From Ornithinimicrobium sufpigmenti (GTDB taxonomy: Bacteria; Actinomycetota; Actinomycetes; Actinomycetales; Dermatophilaceae): DNA of 64,000 nt. The stretch is from positions 186,001 to 250,000 of the forward strand of contig NZ_CP036403.1 in NCBI RefSeq assembly GCF_004322775.1, given 5' to 3'. The position numbers and the translations under genes were made by a program. Shown piece after piece: positions 42,354-51,374 of this stretch. Within the stretch, counting starts at the first letter, position 1. Each line of letters begins with the position of its first letter. The notes beneath the pieces are model-generated. The model worked only from the letters and a program-made list of their open reading frames with translations, ran no database searches and was not told where the DNA came from.

Positions 42354-43786
42354 CAGGAGAGGTGCTCGACCAGCTCAGGCGCGATGCCGACGTAGGAGGC
42401 GGGCGTGAGCGCGACCAGCCGCGCCTCCTCCTCCGGGGGCAGCCCCAGCCCGCGGACGAACTCGACCAGCTCGGCCCGGCCGATCCGCCGTCCGCGGGTC
42501 AGCTCCTTGAGCCGCTCGTAGGGGTTGGCCATCCCCTCCACGCCGCGTGCGGCGAGCGCGCGCATCACGGACTGGATCGGCTCGGCCAGCACCTCCCAGT
42601 TGGCGTCGAGGTCGGCAGCCATCGCCGCGGGCACCGCGTCCAGCCCCGCGAGCCCCCGGGAGGCGTTGTCCACCGCCAGCAGGCTGTGCCCCAGCGCGGT
42701 GCCGATGTTGCGCTGCATGGACGAGTCGGTGAGGTCGCGCTGCAGCCGGCTGGTGACCAGCGTCGAGGAGAGCACGTCCAGCAGCGCGTTGGACACCTCG
42801 AGGTTGGCCTCGGCGTTCTCGAAGCGGATCGGGTTGACCTTGTGCGGCATCGTCGAGGACCCGACCGTGCCCTGACCGCGGACCTGGGCGAAGTAGCCCA
42901 TCGAGATGTAGGTCCAGACGTCGGTGCACAGGTTGTGCAGGATGCGGTTGAAGCGCGCGATGTCGCCGTAGAGCTCGGCCTGCCAGTCGTGGCTCTCGAT
43001 CTGGGTGGTCAGCGGGTTCCAGGTGAGCCCGAGGCCCTCTACGAAGGTGCGGCTGACCTGCTGCCAGTCCGCCCCCGGCACCGCCTCCACGTGGGCGCCG
43101 TAGGTGCCGGTGGCCCCGTTCATCTTCGCCAGGTATGCGGTGCTGTCCCGGCCCCCCACCCGGTCCAGCTGCCGGGTCAGGCGCCAGGCGAGCACGGCGA
43201 GCTCCTTGCCCATCGTCGTCGGCGTGGCCGGCTGGCCGTGCGTGTGCGCCAGCAGCGGCACCTCGGCGAGCTCGCGCGCCATACCGGAGAGCTGCTCGAC
43301 CAGGGCACGGGCGCGCGGCAGCCAGACCTGCTCGACCGCGCCGCGGACCATCAGGGCGTAGGAGGTGTTGTTGATGTCCTCGCTGGTGCAGGCGAAGTGG
43401 ACGAGCTCGCCGAGGGTGGCCGCGCGCTGCTCGCCGACGACCTCCACGAGGCGGCGGCGCACGTAGTACTCGACCGCCTTGACGTCGTGCACCGTCTCGG
43501 CCTCGATCTGGGCCAGCTCGGCGATGGCGGCGGCGTCGAAGCCGGTGACCAGGTCACGCAGACTGGCCTGCTCGGCGTCGCTGAGGCGGTCGGCCCCCGG
43601 CACGACCTCCAGGGTGACCAGGTGGATCAGCCACTCGACCTCGACGTGCAGCCGGGCCCGGTTGAGCGCGGCCTCGGAGAGGTGGTCGACCAGGGGCGCG
43701 ACGACGGCCCGGTAGCGACCGTCCAGGGCACCCAGCGCGATGGGCGGGGAGAGCTCGGCGAGGGGGGTGCGGGCAGCAGGCAGCAT
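42353..43786 (-). CDS. purB: adenylosuccinate lyase
   Basis: A 477-residue fumarase/aspartase superfamily enzyme. It cleaves SAICAR to AICAR and adenylosuccinate to AMP in purine synthesis. The superfamily signature GSSTMPHKVNPIRFEN is present, with LAHTHGQPATPTTMGKE and TSEDINNTSYALM from the other two conserved regions. Length fits the longer PurB type (like E. coli). The start ATG at 43784-43786 lies 6 nt after GACAAT on the reverse strand. It heads the purB-barstar-barnase unit. Confidence 0.96.
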   Translation of the reverse strand: MLPAARTPLAELSPPIALGALDGRYRAVVAPLVDHLSEAALNRARLHVEVEWLIHLVTLEVVPGADRLSDAEQASLRDLVTGFDAAAIAELAQIEAETVHDVKAVEYYVRRRLVEVVGEQRAATLGELVHFACTSEDINNTSYALMVRGAVEQVWLPRARALVEQLSGMARELAEVPLLAHTHGQPATPTTMGKELAVLAWRLTRQLDRVGGRDSTAYLAKMNGATGTYGAHVEAVPGADWQQVSRTFVEGLGLTWNPLTTQIESHDWQAELYGDIARFNRILHNLCTDVWTYISMGYFAQVRGQGTVGSSTMPHKVNPIRFENAEANLEVSNALLDVLSSTLVTSRLQRDLTDSSMQRNIGTALGHSLLAVDNASRGLAGLDAVPAAMAADLDANWEVLAEPIQSVMRALAARGVEGMANPYERLKELTRGRRIGRAELVEFVRGLGLPPEEEARLVALTPASYVGIAPELVEHLS

Positions 43787-43803
43787 GCCCGTATTGTCGC
43801 AGG

Positions 43804-43839
43804 CTCTAGCGCCGCTTCTTCCTCTAGCGCCGCTTCTTC
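43804..43839. repeat. exact 18-bp tandem duplication at a stop codon
   Basis: CTCTAGCGCCGCTTCTTC occurs at 43804-43821 and 43822-43839. The second copy covers the reverse-strand stop codon and final KKRR codons of the coiled-coil gene; the first copy lies just after it. It lies between that gene and purB. Confidence 0.9.
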
Positions 43840-44174
43840 TTCGCGTCGGGGTCGACCTCGTCGGCGTCGACGAAGGTGCCGGTCACCCGGTCGCGCTGCT
43901 CGCGGGCCTGGCGGGTGGCCTCCTCCGCCTGGGCGTAGAGCTCGTCCGCCTTCTGCTGCGCCTCGCGGGCCTGCGCCTGCAGCTGGGCGGCCCTCTCCTC
44001 CGCGCCCGCCGCGACACCCTCGCTCTGCTGCGCGCGGGTACGCAGTGCTGCCGCCTCCTTGCGGGCGGTCTCCAGGCGCTTCCTCCGGGCGATGAGGGCC
44101 CACGCGATGAGGGCCGCGAGGACGACGACCGCGAGGACGATCCACAACCACCAGAGCGAAGCGATGTCGGACAT
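43824..44174 (-). CDS. membrane-anchored coiled-coil protein
   Basis: A 116-residue protein that I do not recognise. One transmembrane helix (about residues 7-30, SLWWLWIVLAVVVLAALIAW) is followed by a Glu/Gln/Ala/Arg-rich region of about 65 residues that should form a coiled coil (LRTRAQQ, AAQLQAQAREAQQKADEL), and a basic KKKRR end. No enzyme motif is seen. It lies between purB and galE on the reverse strand. TAGGTT ends 7 nt before the ATG at 44174, suggesting leaderless transcription. Confidence 0.75.
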   Translation of the reverse strand: MSDIASLWWLWIVLAVVVLAALIAWALIARRKRLETARKEAAALRTRAQQSEGVAAGAEERAAQLQAQAREAQQKADELYAQAEEATRQAREQRDRVTGTFVDADEVDPDAKKKRR

Positions 44175-44224
44175 GCCCCTGAACCTAGCCGTTCAGCGCA
44201 GGCCGCGCCCCGCGAGCGGGACCG

Positions 44225-45256
44225 TCAGGCCGGGTAGCCCTCCGGGTTGGCCTGCTGCCAGCGCCAGGTGTCGGCGCACATGTCCTCGACCGTGCGCGTC
44301 GCCCGCCAGCCGAGCTCCGCCTCTGCACGGGCGGGGTCGGCGTAGGAGCTGGCGATGTCGCCGGGGCGGCGGCCGACGATCTCGTAGTGGATCTCCCGGC
44401 CGCTGGCCCGCTCGAAGGCGGCGACCAGCTCCAGCACCGACGTGCCTCGTCCGGTGCCCAGGTTCCACACCGACAGCGGCTCGTCGTGCCCGCGCAGCTG
44501 CTCCAGGGCGGCCAGGTGCCCCGCGGCCAGGTCCTCCACGTGGATGTAGTCGCGCACCCCGGTGCCGTCCACGGTGTCGTAGTCGTCGCCGAACACCGAC
44601 AGCTTCTCCCGCCGGCCGACCGCGACCTGGGCGAGGTAGGGCATCAGGTTGTTGGGGACATCGGCCGGGTCCTCGCCGATCCGGCCGCTGGGGTGGGCCC
44701 CGACCGGGTTGAAGTACCGCAGCAGCGCCACCCGCAGCCCGGGGTGGGCGACGACGGCGTCCCGCAGGATCTGCTCGCTCATCACCTTGGTCCACCCGTA
44801 GGGGTTCGTCGCCGACACCGGCAGGTCCTCGGTCATCGGCACCGGGGCCTTCGCGCCGTAGACGGTCGCTGAGGAGGAGAAGACCAGGTCGGGTATGCCG
44901 TGCCGCACCATCGTCTCGGCGACCGCCAGGGTGGCGCCGAGGTTGTTGCGGTAGTAGGCCAGCGGTTGCGCGACCGAGTCGCCCACCGCCTTGAAGGCGG
45001 CGAAGTGGATGACCGCGTCGACCGGCATACCCTCCTGCTCCTGCTCGGTGAACAGGGCGTCCAGCTGCTCGGTGTCGGCGACGTCGAAGGCGTGCGCGGG
45101 GATCGGCCGACCGGCCAGCTCCTCGAGCCGCTCCAGCACGCTGGGGCGGCTGTTGGAGAAGTCGTCGACGATGAGCACCTGGTGGCCCGCCGCGACCAGC
45201 TGCAGGACGGTGTGGGACCCGATGTAGCCGGCGCCGCCGGTGACGAGGACGTGCAT
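44225..45256 (-). CDS. galE: UDP-glucose 4-epimerase
   Basis: A 343-residue short-chain dehydrogenase fold enzyme that interconverts UDP-glucose and UDP-galactose with bound NAD+. The N-terminus MHVLVTGGAGYIGSHTVLQL is the NAD-binding GxxGxxG. Catalytic SSSATVYG (Ser) and NPYGWTK (Tyr, Lys) are present. C-terminal SVWNLGTGRGTSVLEL is family-typical. Standard length. The ATG at 45254-45256 lies 8 nt after CAGGAT on the reverse strand; a much longer upstream frame is a shadow. It diverges from the BlaI gene. Confidence 0.95.
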   Translation of the reverse strand: MHVLVTGGAGYIGSHTVLQLVAAGHQVLIVDDFSNSRPSVLERLEELAGRPIPAHAFDVADTEQLDALFTEQEQEGMPVDAVIHFAAFKAVGDSVAQPLAYYRNNLGATLAVAETMVRHGIPDLVFSSSATVYGAKAPVPMTEDLPVSATNPYGWTKVMSEQILRDAVVAHPGLRVALLRYFNPVGAHPSGRIGEDPADVPNNLMPYLAQVAVGRREKLSVFGDDYDTVDGTGVRDYIHVEDLAAGHLAALEQLRGHDEPLSVWNLGTGRGTSVLELVAAFERASGREIHYEIVGRRPGDIASSYADPARAEAELGWRATRTVEDMCADTWRWQQANPEGYPA

Positions 45257-45298
45257 GGGCCCAGATCCTGCCAGACGGTGGGCAGAGCCGTCTCTCCC

Positions 45299-45355
45299 TT
45301 GCCCGTACGGCCCTAGACATTGCCCGTACGGGTCTACGACGTAGCGCAGTAGAAT
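45299..45355 (+). promoter_or_regulatory. promoter and operator region of the BlaI-like gene
   Basis: TTGCCCGTACGG occurs at 45299-45310 and 45320-45331, 21 bp (two helical turns) apart. Palindrome CTACGACGTAG is at 45334-45344 and the -10 box TAGAAT at 45350-45355. The repeats and palindrome fit autoregulation by the BlaI-type repressor encoded next; binding is inferred. Confidence 0.6.
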
Positions 45356-45362
45356 GGGCCCT

Positions 45363-45749
45363 ATGGCCCTTCGCTCTACCTCTCTCGGCGACCTCGAGCG
45401 CGCCGTCATGGACGCCCTCTGGTCCCACGGCCCGGACCTGTCCGTGCGCGACGTCATGGACCGGTTGACGGAGGCCGGCTCCAAGGAGCTGGCCTACACG
45501 ACCGTGATGACCGTCCTGGACCGGCTGGCCAAGAAGGGGCTCGCCGACCGCACCCGTGACGGTCGCGCGTGGCGCTACACCGCGGCGGCGAGTCGCGAGG
45601 AGCTGGCCGCGACGGCGGTGCGCTCCGCCTTCGACCACGTGCAGGCGGACCGCCGCGTGGCGATGCTGCACTTCCTGGACGACGCGACCCCGGCCGAGAT
45701 CGACGACCTGCGCGCCGCCCTCGCCGAGGTCGAGCGGCGCCACGGCTGA
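45363..45749 (+). CDS. BlaI/MecI-family transcriptional repressor
   Basis: A 128-residue winged-helix repressor of the BlaI/MecI/CopY family: LGDLERAVMDALWSHGPDLSVRDVMDRL, then TTVMTVLDRLAKKGLADR and a wing. The C-terminal helices (AFDHVQADRRVAMLHFL) form the dimerisation part cut in BlaI systems. ATG 45363 is 7 nt after TAGAAT, so the mRNA is likely leaderless; an in-frame ATG at 45354 overlaps the -10 box. The M56 peptidase gene follows after 2 bp, so they form a signalling pair. Confidence 0.92.
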   Translation: MALRSTSLGDLERAVMDALWSHGPDLSVRDVMDRLTEAGSKELAYTTVMTVLDRLAKKGLADRTRDGRAWRYTAAASREELAATAVRSAFDHVQADRRVAMLHFLDDATPAEIDDLRAALAEVERRHG

Positions 45750-45751
45750 CG

Positions 45752-46792
45752 GTGACGGGGACCTTCGTCACGGTCGCGCTCATCACGAGCGCTGTCCTGC
45801 TGACCCTCGTGGTGCCGGGGACCCTGGCCCGCTGGCGTCGCCAGCGCACCGATCCTGCTCGGGCGCTGCTGCTGTGGCAGTCCGTCTCGGTCGCCGGCGT
45901 GGTCTGCGCGCTGCTGGCCGCCCCGGTTGCGGTCCTCACCTCCGGGCTGCGGCACCCGTGGCTGCTCGGCCTCGCTGTCGCCGTCTCGGCCGGGATGCTG
46001 GCCCGCGTGCTGTGGTCCGGCCATCGCGTGGGCACCGACCTGCGCCGGCTGCGCGCCGAGCACCGTGCCATGGTCGACCTGCTGGGCGAGCGCCTGGAGG
46101 ACCTCGAGGACGGTGACGGCCGGTCGGGTGCGCAGGGCTATGGAGGCCGCGGGGACCGTGAGGGCGGTAAGGACCGGACCGCGCGGGACCCGATCCGGGT
46201 CCTGGCCCACCCGGCGCCGACCGCCTTCTGCCTGCCCGGCAAGGGCGACCGGATCGTGCTCACCCGCGCCACGGTCGAGCGGCTGGGGCACGAGGAGCTG
46301 CGGGCGGTGCTGGCCCACGAGCAGGCGCACCTGGACCACCGCCACGACCTGCTTCTCGAGCTGTTCACCGTGCTGCACAAGGCGGTGCCGGCCCGCGTCC
46401 GGGCGCACACCGCGCTGCACGAGGTGCACCTCCTCGCCGAGGTGCTGGCCGACCACCGGGCCGCCGCCCGGACCTCTGCCCCGGCGCTGGCCCGCGCGCT
46501 CGTGGCGATGGTGGCTCCCGAGGCGCTGGACGACCACGCGGCCTCGACCTCCGCGACGGGCGGGGGAAGGGCGGGTCGGGGCACGACGGACGGGGATCTC
46601 ACCCACCGGGACCTGCTGCAGGAGCCGCGCCTGCAGCACGCCCTCGGCGCCGCGGACACCCAGGTGGGGACCCGGCTGCAGCTGCTGGCCCAGCCCCCGG
46701 CCCCGGCGGGCCTGCGGCTCGCGCTCACGAGCGGTGCGGTCGGGGTCCTCGCCCTGCCGGCGGTCCTGCTCCTGCTGCTGTGGTGGGCCTGA
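45752..46792 (+). CDS. M56-family (BlaR1-like) membrane peptidase
   Basis: A 346-residue integral membrane protein with helices at about residues 5-22, 42-62, 67-85 and near the C-terminus, and a cytoplasmic zinc-peptidase domain with HEQAHLDHRHDLL (HExxH and nearby ligands). In BlaR1 this domain acts on BlaI when a sensor is triggered. There is no C-terminal penicillin-binding sensor domain; instead the chain ends after a final helix. Start GTG 45752, 2 bp after the BlaI-like gene. The signal it senses is unknown. It converges with the large ABC exporter. Confidence 0.88.
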   Translation: MTGTFVTVALITSAVLLTLVVPGTLARWRRQRTDPARALLLWQSVSVAGVVCALLAAPVAVLTSGLRHPWLLGLAVAVSAGMLARVLWSGHRVGTDLRRLRAEHRAMVDLLGERLEDLEDGDGRSGAQGYGGRGDREGGKDRTARDPIRVLAHPAPTAFCLPGKGDRIVLTRATVERLGHEELRAVLAHEQAHLDHRHDLLLELFTVLHKAVPARVRAHTALHEVHLLAEVLADHRAAARTSAPALARALVAMVAPEALDDHAASTSATGGGRAGRGTTDGDLTHRDLLQEPRLQHALGAADTQVGTRLQLLAQPPAPAGLRLALTSGAVGVLALPAVLLLLLWWA

Positions 46793-46813
46793 CCACCCCA
46801 CAGCACCGCGCGC

Positions 46814-47545
46814 TCACCCCTCGCCGCTGACCCGCCTGCCGTCCTGCAGCTGCACCACCTGGTCCGCCCGGCTCATCAGCACCGGGTCGTGGGTGGAGAC
46901 CACCGAGGCGATCTGCTGCTCGTGCGTGACCCGGGCGAGGAGGTCCATGATGAGCGCGCCGGTCTCGGAGTCCAGCTGTCCGGTCGGCTCGTCGGCGATG
47001 AGGATGTCCGGCCGCGAGACCAGGGCCCGCGCGATGCCGACCCGCTGCTGCTGCCCGCCGGAGAGCTCGTACGGCCGCTGCCTCGCGTGCCGCTCCAGCC
47101 CCACCATCGCCAGCGCCTGCTCGACCCGCTCGGTCCGCTCGCCCACGGCGACCTTCTGCAGCCGCAGCGGCACCTCCACGTTCTCGGCGGCGGACAGCAC
47201 CGGGACGAGCCCGAAGCTCTGGAAGACGTAGCCGATCCGCTCGCGGCGCACCGCGAGCACCTCCTTCTCGGGCAGCTCCGAGAGCACCCGACCGTCGTCG
47301 AGCAGCACCTGCCCCGCGCTCGGTCGGTCCAGCCCGCCCAGCAGGTTGAGCAGCGTCGTCTTGCCCGAGCCGGAAGGGCCGCGCACGACGGTGATCGCGC
47401 CCGCGGGCACCTCGATATCGACCCCGTCCAGCGCGTGCACCTCGGTCGCGCCGCTGCCGAAGGTGCGGCGCAGCCCCCGGCCGACCAGCACCGCGCGGCC
47501 CTGCGTGCGCGAGCCCTCCTCCGGGTATGCCGTCCGCTCACCCAT
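46814..47545 (-). CDS. ABC transporter ATP-binding protein (LolD/MacB type)
   Basis: A 243-residue ATPase with Walker A GPSGSGKTTLLN, Q-loop GYVFQSFGL, signature YELSGGQQQRVGIARAL, Walker B ILIADEPTGQLD and H-loop VVSTHD. It belongs to the LolD/MacB/FtsE-like branch that partners FtsX-type permeases. The ATG at 47543-47545 overlaps the preceding ATPase stop (TGATG), fixing the start. It is the last of four reverse-strand genes; a heteromeric exporter or lipoprotein/peptide mover is likely. Confidence 0.93.
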   Translation of the reverse strand: MGERTAYPEEGSRTQGRAVLVGRGLRRTFGSGATEVHALDGVDIEVPAGAITVVRGPSGSGKTTLLNLLGGLDRPSAGQVLLDDGRVLSELPEKEVLAVRRERIGYVFQSFGLVPVLSAAENVEVPLRLQKVAVGERTERVEQALAMVGLERHARQRPYELSGGQQQRVGIARALVSRPDILIADEPTGQLDSETGALIMDLLARVTHEQQIASVVSTHDPVLMSRADQVVQLQDGRRVSGEG

Positions 47546-48486
47546 CACCGCTCCTCACCCTCGGCCGGTGCGGGCCGACCCTCGGCCGTGACGGGCTCGT
47601 CCCCGCCCCGCCGCTCGTGCTCGTCGTCGGGCCAGACCTGCACGTGCTCGCTCTCCTTCTCGATCCGGACCCGGTCGCGCAGCCCGAGCGCCTCGACGTG
47701 CGCCTTCGGCAGCTGGATCCGGCCGGCGCGGTCGATGACGGTGTACTCCTTGGCGATCTGCCGCACCGTGCCGTCGGCGTCGGTCACGACATACCTGAGC
47801 ACCTCGGTGGAGGTGCGCCCGTCGCGGATCGCGACCGTGCGCCGCACGTGGTCGGACACGGTCGGGTCGTGGGTCACGACCAGGACGGTGGTGCCCAGCT
47901 CGCCGGCGGCCTGACGCATGGCGTCCAGCACCTGGGCGGAGGAGGCGTCGTCCAGCTCCCCGGTGGGCTCGTCGGCGAGCAGCACCGCGGGGGTGTTGGC
48001 CAGGGCCGTCGCGATCGCCACCCGCTGCTGCTGGCCGCCGGACAGCTCGGCCGGCCGCCGGGCGCCGAGGTCGCCGATGCCCAGCAGGTCCAGCAGCATC
48101 TGGACTCGCTCAGACCGTTGCCGACGGCCGCTGATGACCATCGGCAGGGCGACGTTCTCGGCGGCGGTGAGGAAGGGCAGCAGGTTGCGCGAGGTCTGCT
48201 GCCAGACGAAGCCCACGGTGTGCCGCTGGTAGTCCACCCGCTGCGCCCGGCTCATCGTCAGCAGGTCCACCCCCGCGACCCGGGCCCGACCGCCGGTCGG
48301 CCGGTCGAGGCCGGAGAGGATCCCCAGCAGGGTCGACTTGCCCGAGCCGGAGGCGCCGACGAGGGCGACGACGTCACCGGGGTCGACGACGAGGTTGAGC
48401 CCCTGCAGGGCCTGCACCTCGACACCCTCGGTGGAGTAGATCCGGACGAGGTCCTCGCACCAGATCACAGGTTGGTCGGTGGCCAT
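47545..48486 (-). CDS. ABC transporter ATP-binding protein with C-terminal AbrB-like domain
   Basis: A 313-residue ATPase of the LolD/MacB branch: Walker A GASGSGKSTLLG (Lys50), Q-loop GFVWQQTSR, signature AELSGGQQQRVAIATAL, Walker B VLLADEPTGELDD, His in VVTHDPT. Its C-terminus goes beyond the family: about residues 247-286 read EYTVIDRAGRIQLPKAHVEA and then LGLRDRVRIE and VQVWP, a pattern like a SpoVT/AbrB swapped hairpin (DRAGRIQLPK..). A polar tail follows. The start ATG 48484-48486 is 2 bp after the permease stop. The tail may dimerise the ATPase or sense something; this is inference. Confidence 0.88.
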   Translation of the reverse strand: MATDQPVIWCEDLVRIYSTEGVEVQALQGLNLVVDPGDVVALVGASGSGKSTLLGILSGLDRPTGGRARVAGVDLLTMSRAQRVDYQRHTVGFVWQQTSRNLLPFLTAAENVALPMVISGRRQRSERVQMLLDLLGIGDLGARRPAELSGGQQQRVAIATALANTPAVLLADEPTGELDDASSAQVLDAMRQAAGELGTTVLVVTHDPTVSDHVRRTVAIRDGRTSTEVLRYVVTDADGTVRQIAKEYTVIDRAGRIQLPKAHVEALGLRDRVRIEKESEHVQVWPDDEHERRGGDEPVTAEGRPAPAEGEER

Positions 48487-48488
48487 GG

Positions 48489-51374
48489 TTACCTCTCTTC
48501 CCCGACGCGCAGGGCCTGCGCGAGGTTGGTGCGGCCGGCGAGCCAGGCGCTGACGGCGATGGCGATCAGGACGGTGAGGACGACGGCGCCGAGCACGAGC
48601 GCCAGCAGCAGCGGGTCCAGGACCAGCGGGGGCTGGGCGGCGCCCCCGGTGAGGCCGGTCAGGTCCAGCCCGCGCAGCAGCACCCAGGGGACGGCGATGC
48701 CGAGCAGCCCGCCGACCACGGCGGAGACCGTGAGCAGCGGCGCCAGCTCCCAGGCGGTGAGGGCGCGGGTCTGCGAGGGGGCCAGGCCGAGGGTGCGCAG
48801 CAGGGCGAGCAGGCGGGCCCGGGCGACGGAGCCCATCAGCTGCACGACCACGACCGCGAGCACGGTGAGCAGGCCGGAGACCACGGTGGCGCCGACGAAG
48901 AGCCGGGTCAGCCCCTCGGTCACCGGCGCCTGCGTGAACGACCGCAGCTGCTCGGCCACCGTGGTCCGCACCCCGGAGCGCTCGCCCATGGTCCGGCCCA
49001 CCTCGTCGGCGACCCAGTCCGGGTCGGCGCCGTCGGCCAGACCGATGAGGATGATGTTGGCCAGCGGGCCGCTGGACCCGGTGGCCTCCCACACCTCGCG
49101 GTCCACGACGAGGCCACCGGCGCGTGCGGCCCCCGGCAGCTGGGGCAGGTGGGCCACGACATCCACGTCGCCGACTCGGGACAGGGTGAGCCCCTCGCGC
49201 TCGTCGTCCTCGACGCTCAGGCTGCGCAGGGTGGCGATAGGGGCGGGGCCCTCGGTGCTTCCGGCGAAGATCTCGGCCGGCAGCAGGTCGACCGGGGCGT
49301 CCGCCTGTACCTCCTGGACCGGTGCGTCGACCAGCCAGACCCGGGCCGCCCGGCGGGTCCCGTCGACTGTGAGCCGGGCCGTCTGACCGCTGTCCGCGAT
49401 CCCGGCCACGGCGCTGACGCCGTCGATCTGCTGCAGCCGCTCGCGCAGGTCGTCGGTCAGCGGCGGCCCGGTCACCCGGATTGCCGCGCCGTTGTTCTCC
49501 CACGCCGCCACCTCGGCCCCGCGGGTCACGGTCGACAGCAGGACGGCGCTGACCAGGGCGATCGCGGTCCCCAGCACGACGGCGAGCGCCGGGACCAGCC
49601 CCCCGGCGGGGTCGCGCAGGGCCCGGGCGGCCCCCAGGAACGGGGTCAACGACCGGCGCCCGCGCAAGCTACGGGTCAGCGCCGCGAGGGGCAGCGGGTA
49701 GAGGCGCAGCGTGACCACGCAGGCGGCCAGCGCCAGCAGCACGGGCGTGGCCGCGGCGAGCAGGTCGATGCCGCTCTCGGCGGCGTCGTCGCCCCGCTCT
49801 CCGCGGTCCAGGAGCCGCCAGGTCGCCAGCGCGGCCAGGCCGACCAGGGCGAGCTCGACGACCCACCGCCATCGGCTGCCGCTGCGCCCGCTGAGGTCGC
49901 TGCGTCGCTGCAGCAGCGAGGCATCGTCGAGGGAGGCGGCCAGGGTCACCGACGGCACCAGGGCGATCGCCGTGGTCACCGCCCACTGCCACCACGGGGT
50001 GGGGCCGGGCAGGAGCAGCGTGGCGCCCAGGTGGCCCAGGGCAGCAGCCGGTATGCCGAGCAGCAGCCCCTCGAGCGCGACCAAGGTGCGCAGCTGCGAG
50101 GGCGCGGCGCCGCGCGCCAGGGCCATCGCGAGGGCGGGCTGGCGGCGGTGGACGACCAGCCGCGCCCCCAGCGCCGCCACGGCCAGCGCCACGCCGAGGG
50201 GACCCGCGGCGACGACGGCCAGCAGGGAGCTGGTCGCGCGCTGCTGCGCCGCGATGCGGTCCAGGGTGGGGGCGAGGTCTGCGGAGAAGACCGGGAGCTG
50301 GTCAGGGCCGTCCCAGACCTCGGCGGCCGGGACGAGGACGTGCTGCTGGGCCAGGAAGGTGGTCAGCTGGGTGCGCAGGGTCGTGACCTCGTCGGTGCGC
50401 CCGGTGATCCCGGCCGGGCCGACCGGGTACCAGAGCCGCATGTCCACCGTGGCCGGCTGGCCGAGCGCACCGCGGTTCTGCGGGGACAGGAAGGCCGCCG
50501 CGAACACGGAGGTGCCGGCGTCCGGGTCAGGGATGATCCCCAGCCGGTCGGCGGAGTCGATGTGCTGCCAGCGCGGGTCGTCCGGGTCGCTGACCCGGTA
50601 GGTGCCGGAGAGCAGCAGGGTCTGCGCGTTGACGTCCTCGATGACGTCTCCGGGCTTGACGAGCAGCTGGTCGGCCGCGTCCTGGGAGAGCATGACCTCG
50701 GGGATGTCGCCCACCTCAGGGTCGCCCTCCCCGGCGTCCTCCTCCTCACCATCCTCCGTGATGATGCCCTGCTCCGGACCGACGCCACCGAACATCGACC
50801 GGTCCCGGTAGGTCAGCGCCGGCCAGTCACCGTCGACCAGCTCCACGTGCGTTGACAGGTCCGGGTCGACTGTGAGGGTGAAGGAGGCGCTGACGAAGCC
50901 GGTCTCGACCTCGGGGACCCAGGTGAAGGGCTGGTTGAGCTCGGCCACCAGCTGCGCGGGCTGCAGCACGTCGCGCAGCGGCTCGGGCTGCTCGGTCCGG
51001 ATCCGCTCGGCGCCCTCGCGGAACGGCCTCCACGGGTCCTGGACCAGCTCCTCGTGCTCGTCGTCGTCGAGGTCCACCATGTCCGGAGCCCACACCTGGA
51101 AGGTCGGGATCTCCACCGTCCGGTTCCACGTCCCCACCACGTCGCGCTGCGCCGCCGAGAGGCTGGTGACGTCCTGCACCAGCTGCCGGGACTGGACGTC
51201 GGTGAGGGCGCGCGGGACCGCGGTCAGCAGAAGGGCGACCAGGCCCACCAGCAGCGCCAGCCCGAGGGAGACCCATGGGTCGGAGGCGAACTGCCGGGCG
51301 CCCAGCCGACCCGGGGTCAGGCCGCCCGAGCCGCGGCGCCGGACGCGGCGGGAGGGGGTGGAGTGCCGGCCCAT
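48489..51374 (-). CDS. FtsX-like ABC permease (large)
   Basis: A 961-residue permease. The N-terminal helix (about 37-57) is followed by an extracytoplasmic domain of about 350 residues; then come two FtsX-type helix bundles (about 400-560 and 610-700) and a second extracellular loop, ending with three helices and the FtsX signature ALLRTLGLAPSQTRALTAWELAPLL. Such permeases, with an ATPase from the LolD/MacB branch, move lipoproteins, peptides or drive cell-wall hydrolases. The ATG at 51372-51374 overlaps the upstream permease stop (TGATG). Two such permeases side by side imply a heterodimer. Confidence 0.88.
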   Translation of the reverse strand: MGRHSTPSRRVRRRGSGGLTPGRLGARQFASDPWVSLGLALLVGLVALLLTAVPRALTDVQSRQLVQDVTSLSAAQRDVVGTWNRTVEIPTFQVWAPDMVDLDDDEHEELVQDPWRPFREGAERIRTEQPEPLRDVLQPAQLVAELNQPFTWVPEVETGFVSASFTLTVDPDLSTHVELVDGDWPALTYRDRSMFGGVGPEQGIITEDGEEEDAGEGDPEVGDIPEVMLSQDAADQLLVKPGDVIEDVNAQTLLLSGTYRVSDPDDPRWQHIDSADRLGIIPDPDAGTSVFAAAFLSPQNRGALGQPATVDMRLWYPVGPAGITGRTDEVTTLRTQLTTFLAQQHVLVPAAEVWDGPDQLPVFSADLAPTLDRIAAQQRATSSLLAVVAAGPLGVALAVAALGARLVVHRRQPALAMALARGAAPSQLRTLVALEGLLLGIPAAALGHLGATLLLPGPTPWWQWAVTTAIALVPSVTLAASLDDASLLQRRSDLSGRSGSRWRWVVELALVGLAALATWRLLDRGERGDDAAESGIDLLAAATPVLLALAACVVTLRLYPLPLAALTRSLRGRRSLTPFLGAARALRDPAGGLVPALAVVLGTAIALVSAVLLSTVTRGAEVAAWENNGAAIRVTGPPLTDDLRERLQQIDGVSAVAGIADSGQTARLTVDGTRRAARVWLVDAPVQEVQADAPVDLLPAEIFAGSTEGPAPIATLRSLSVEDDEREGLTLSRVGDVDVVAHLPQLPGAARAGGLVVDREVWEATGSSGPLANIILIGLADGADPDWVADEVGRTMGERSGVRTTVAEQLRSFTQAPVTEGLTRLFVGATVVSGLLTVLAVVVVQLMGSVARARLLALLRTLGLAPSQTRALTAWELAPLLTVSAVVGGLLGIAVPWVLLRGLDLTGLTGGAAQPPLVLDPLLLALVLGAVVLTVLIAIAVSAWLAGRTNLAQALRVGEER

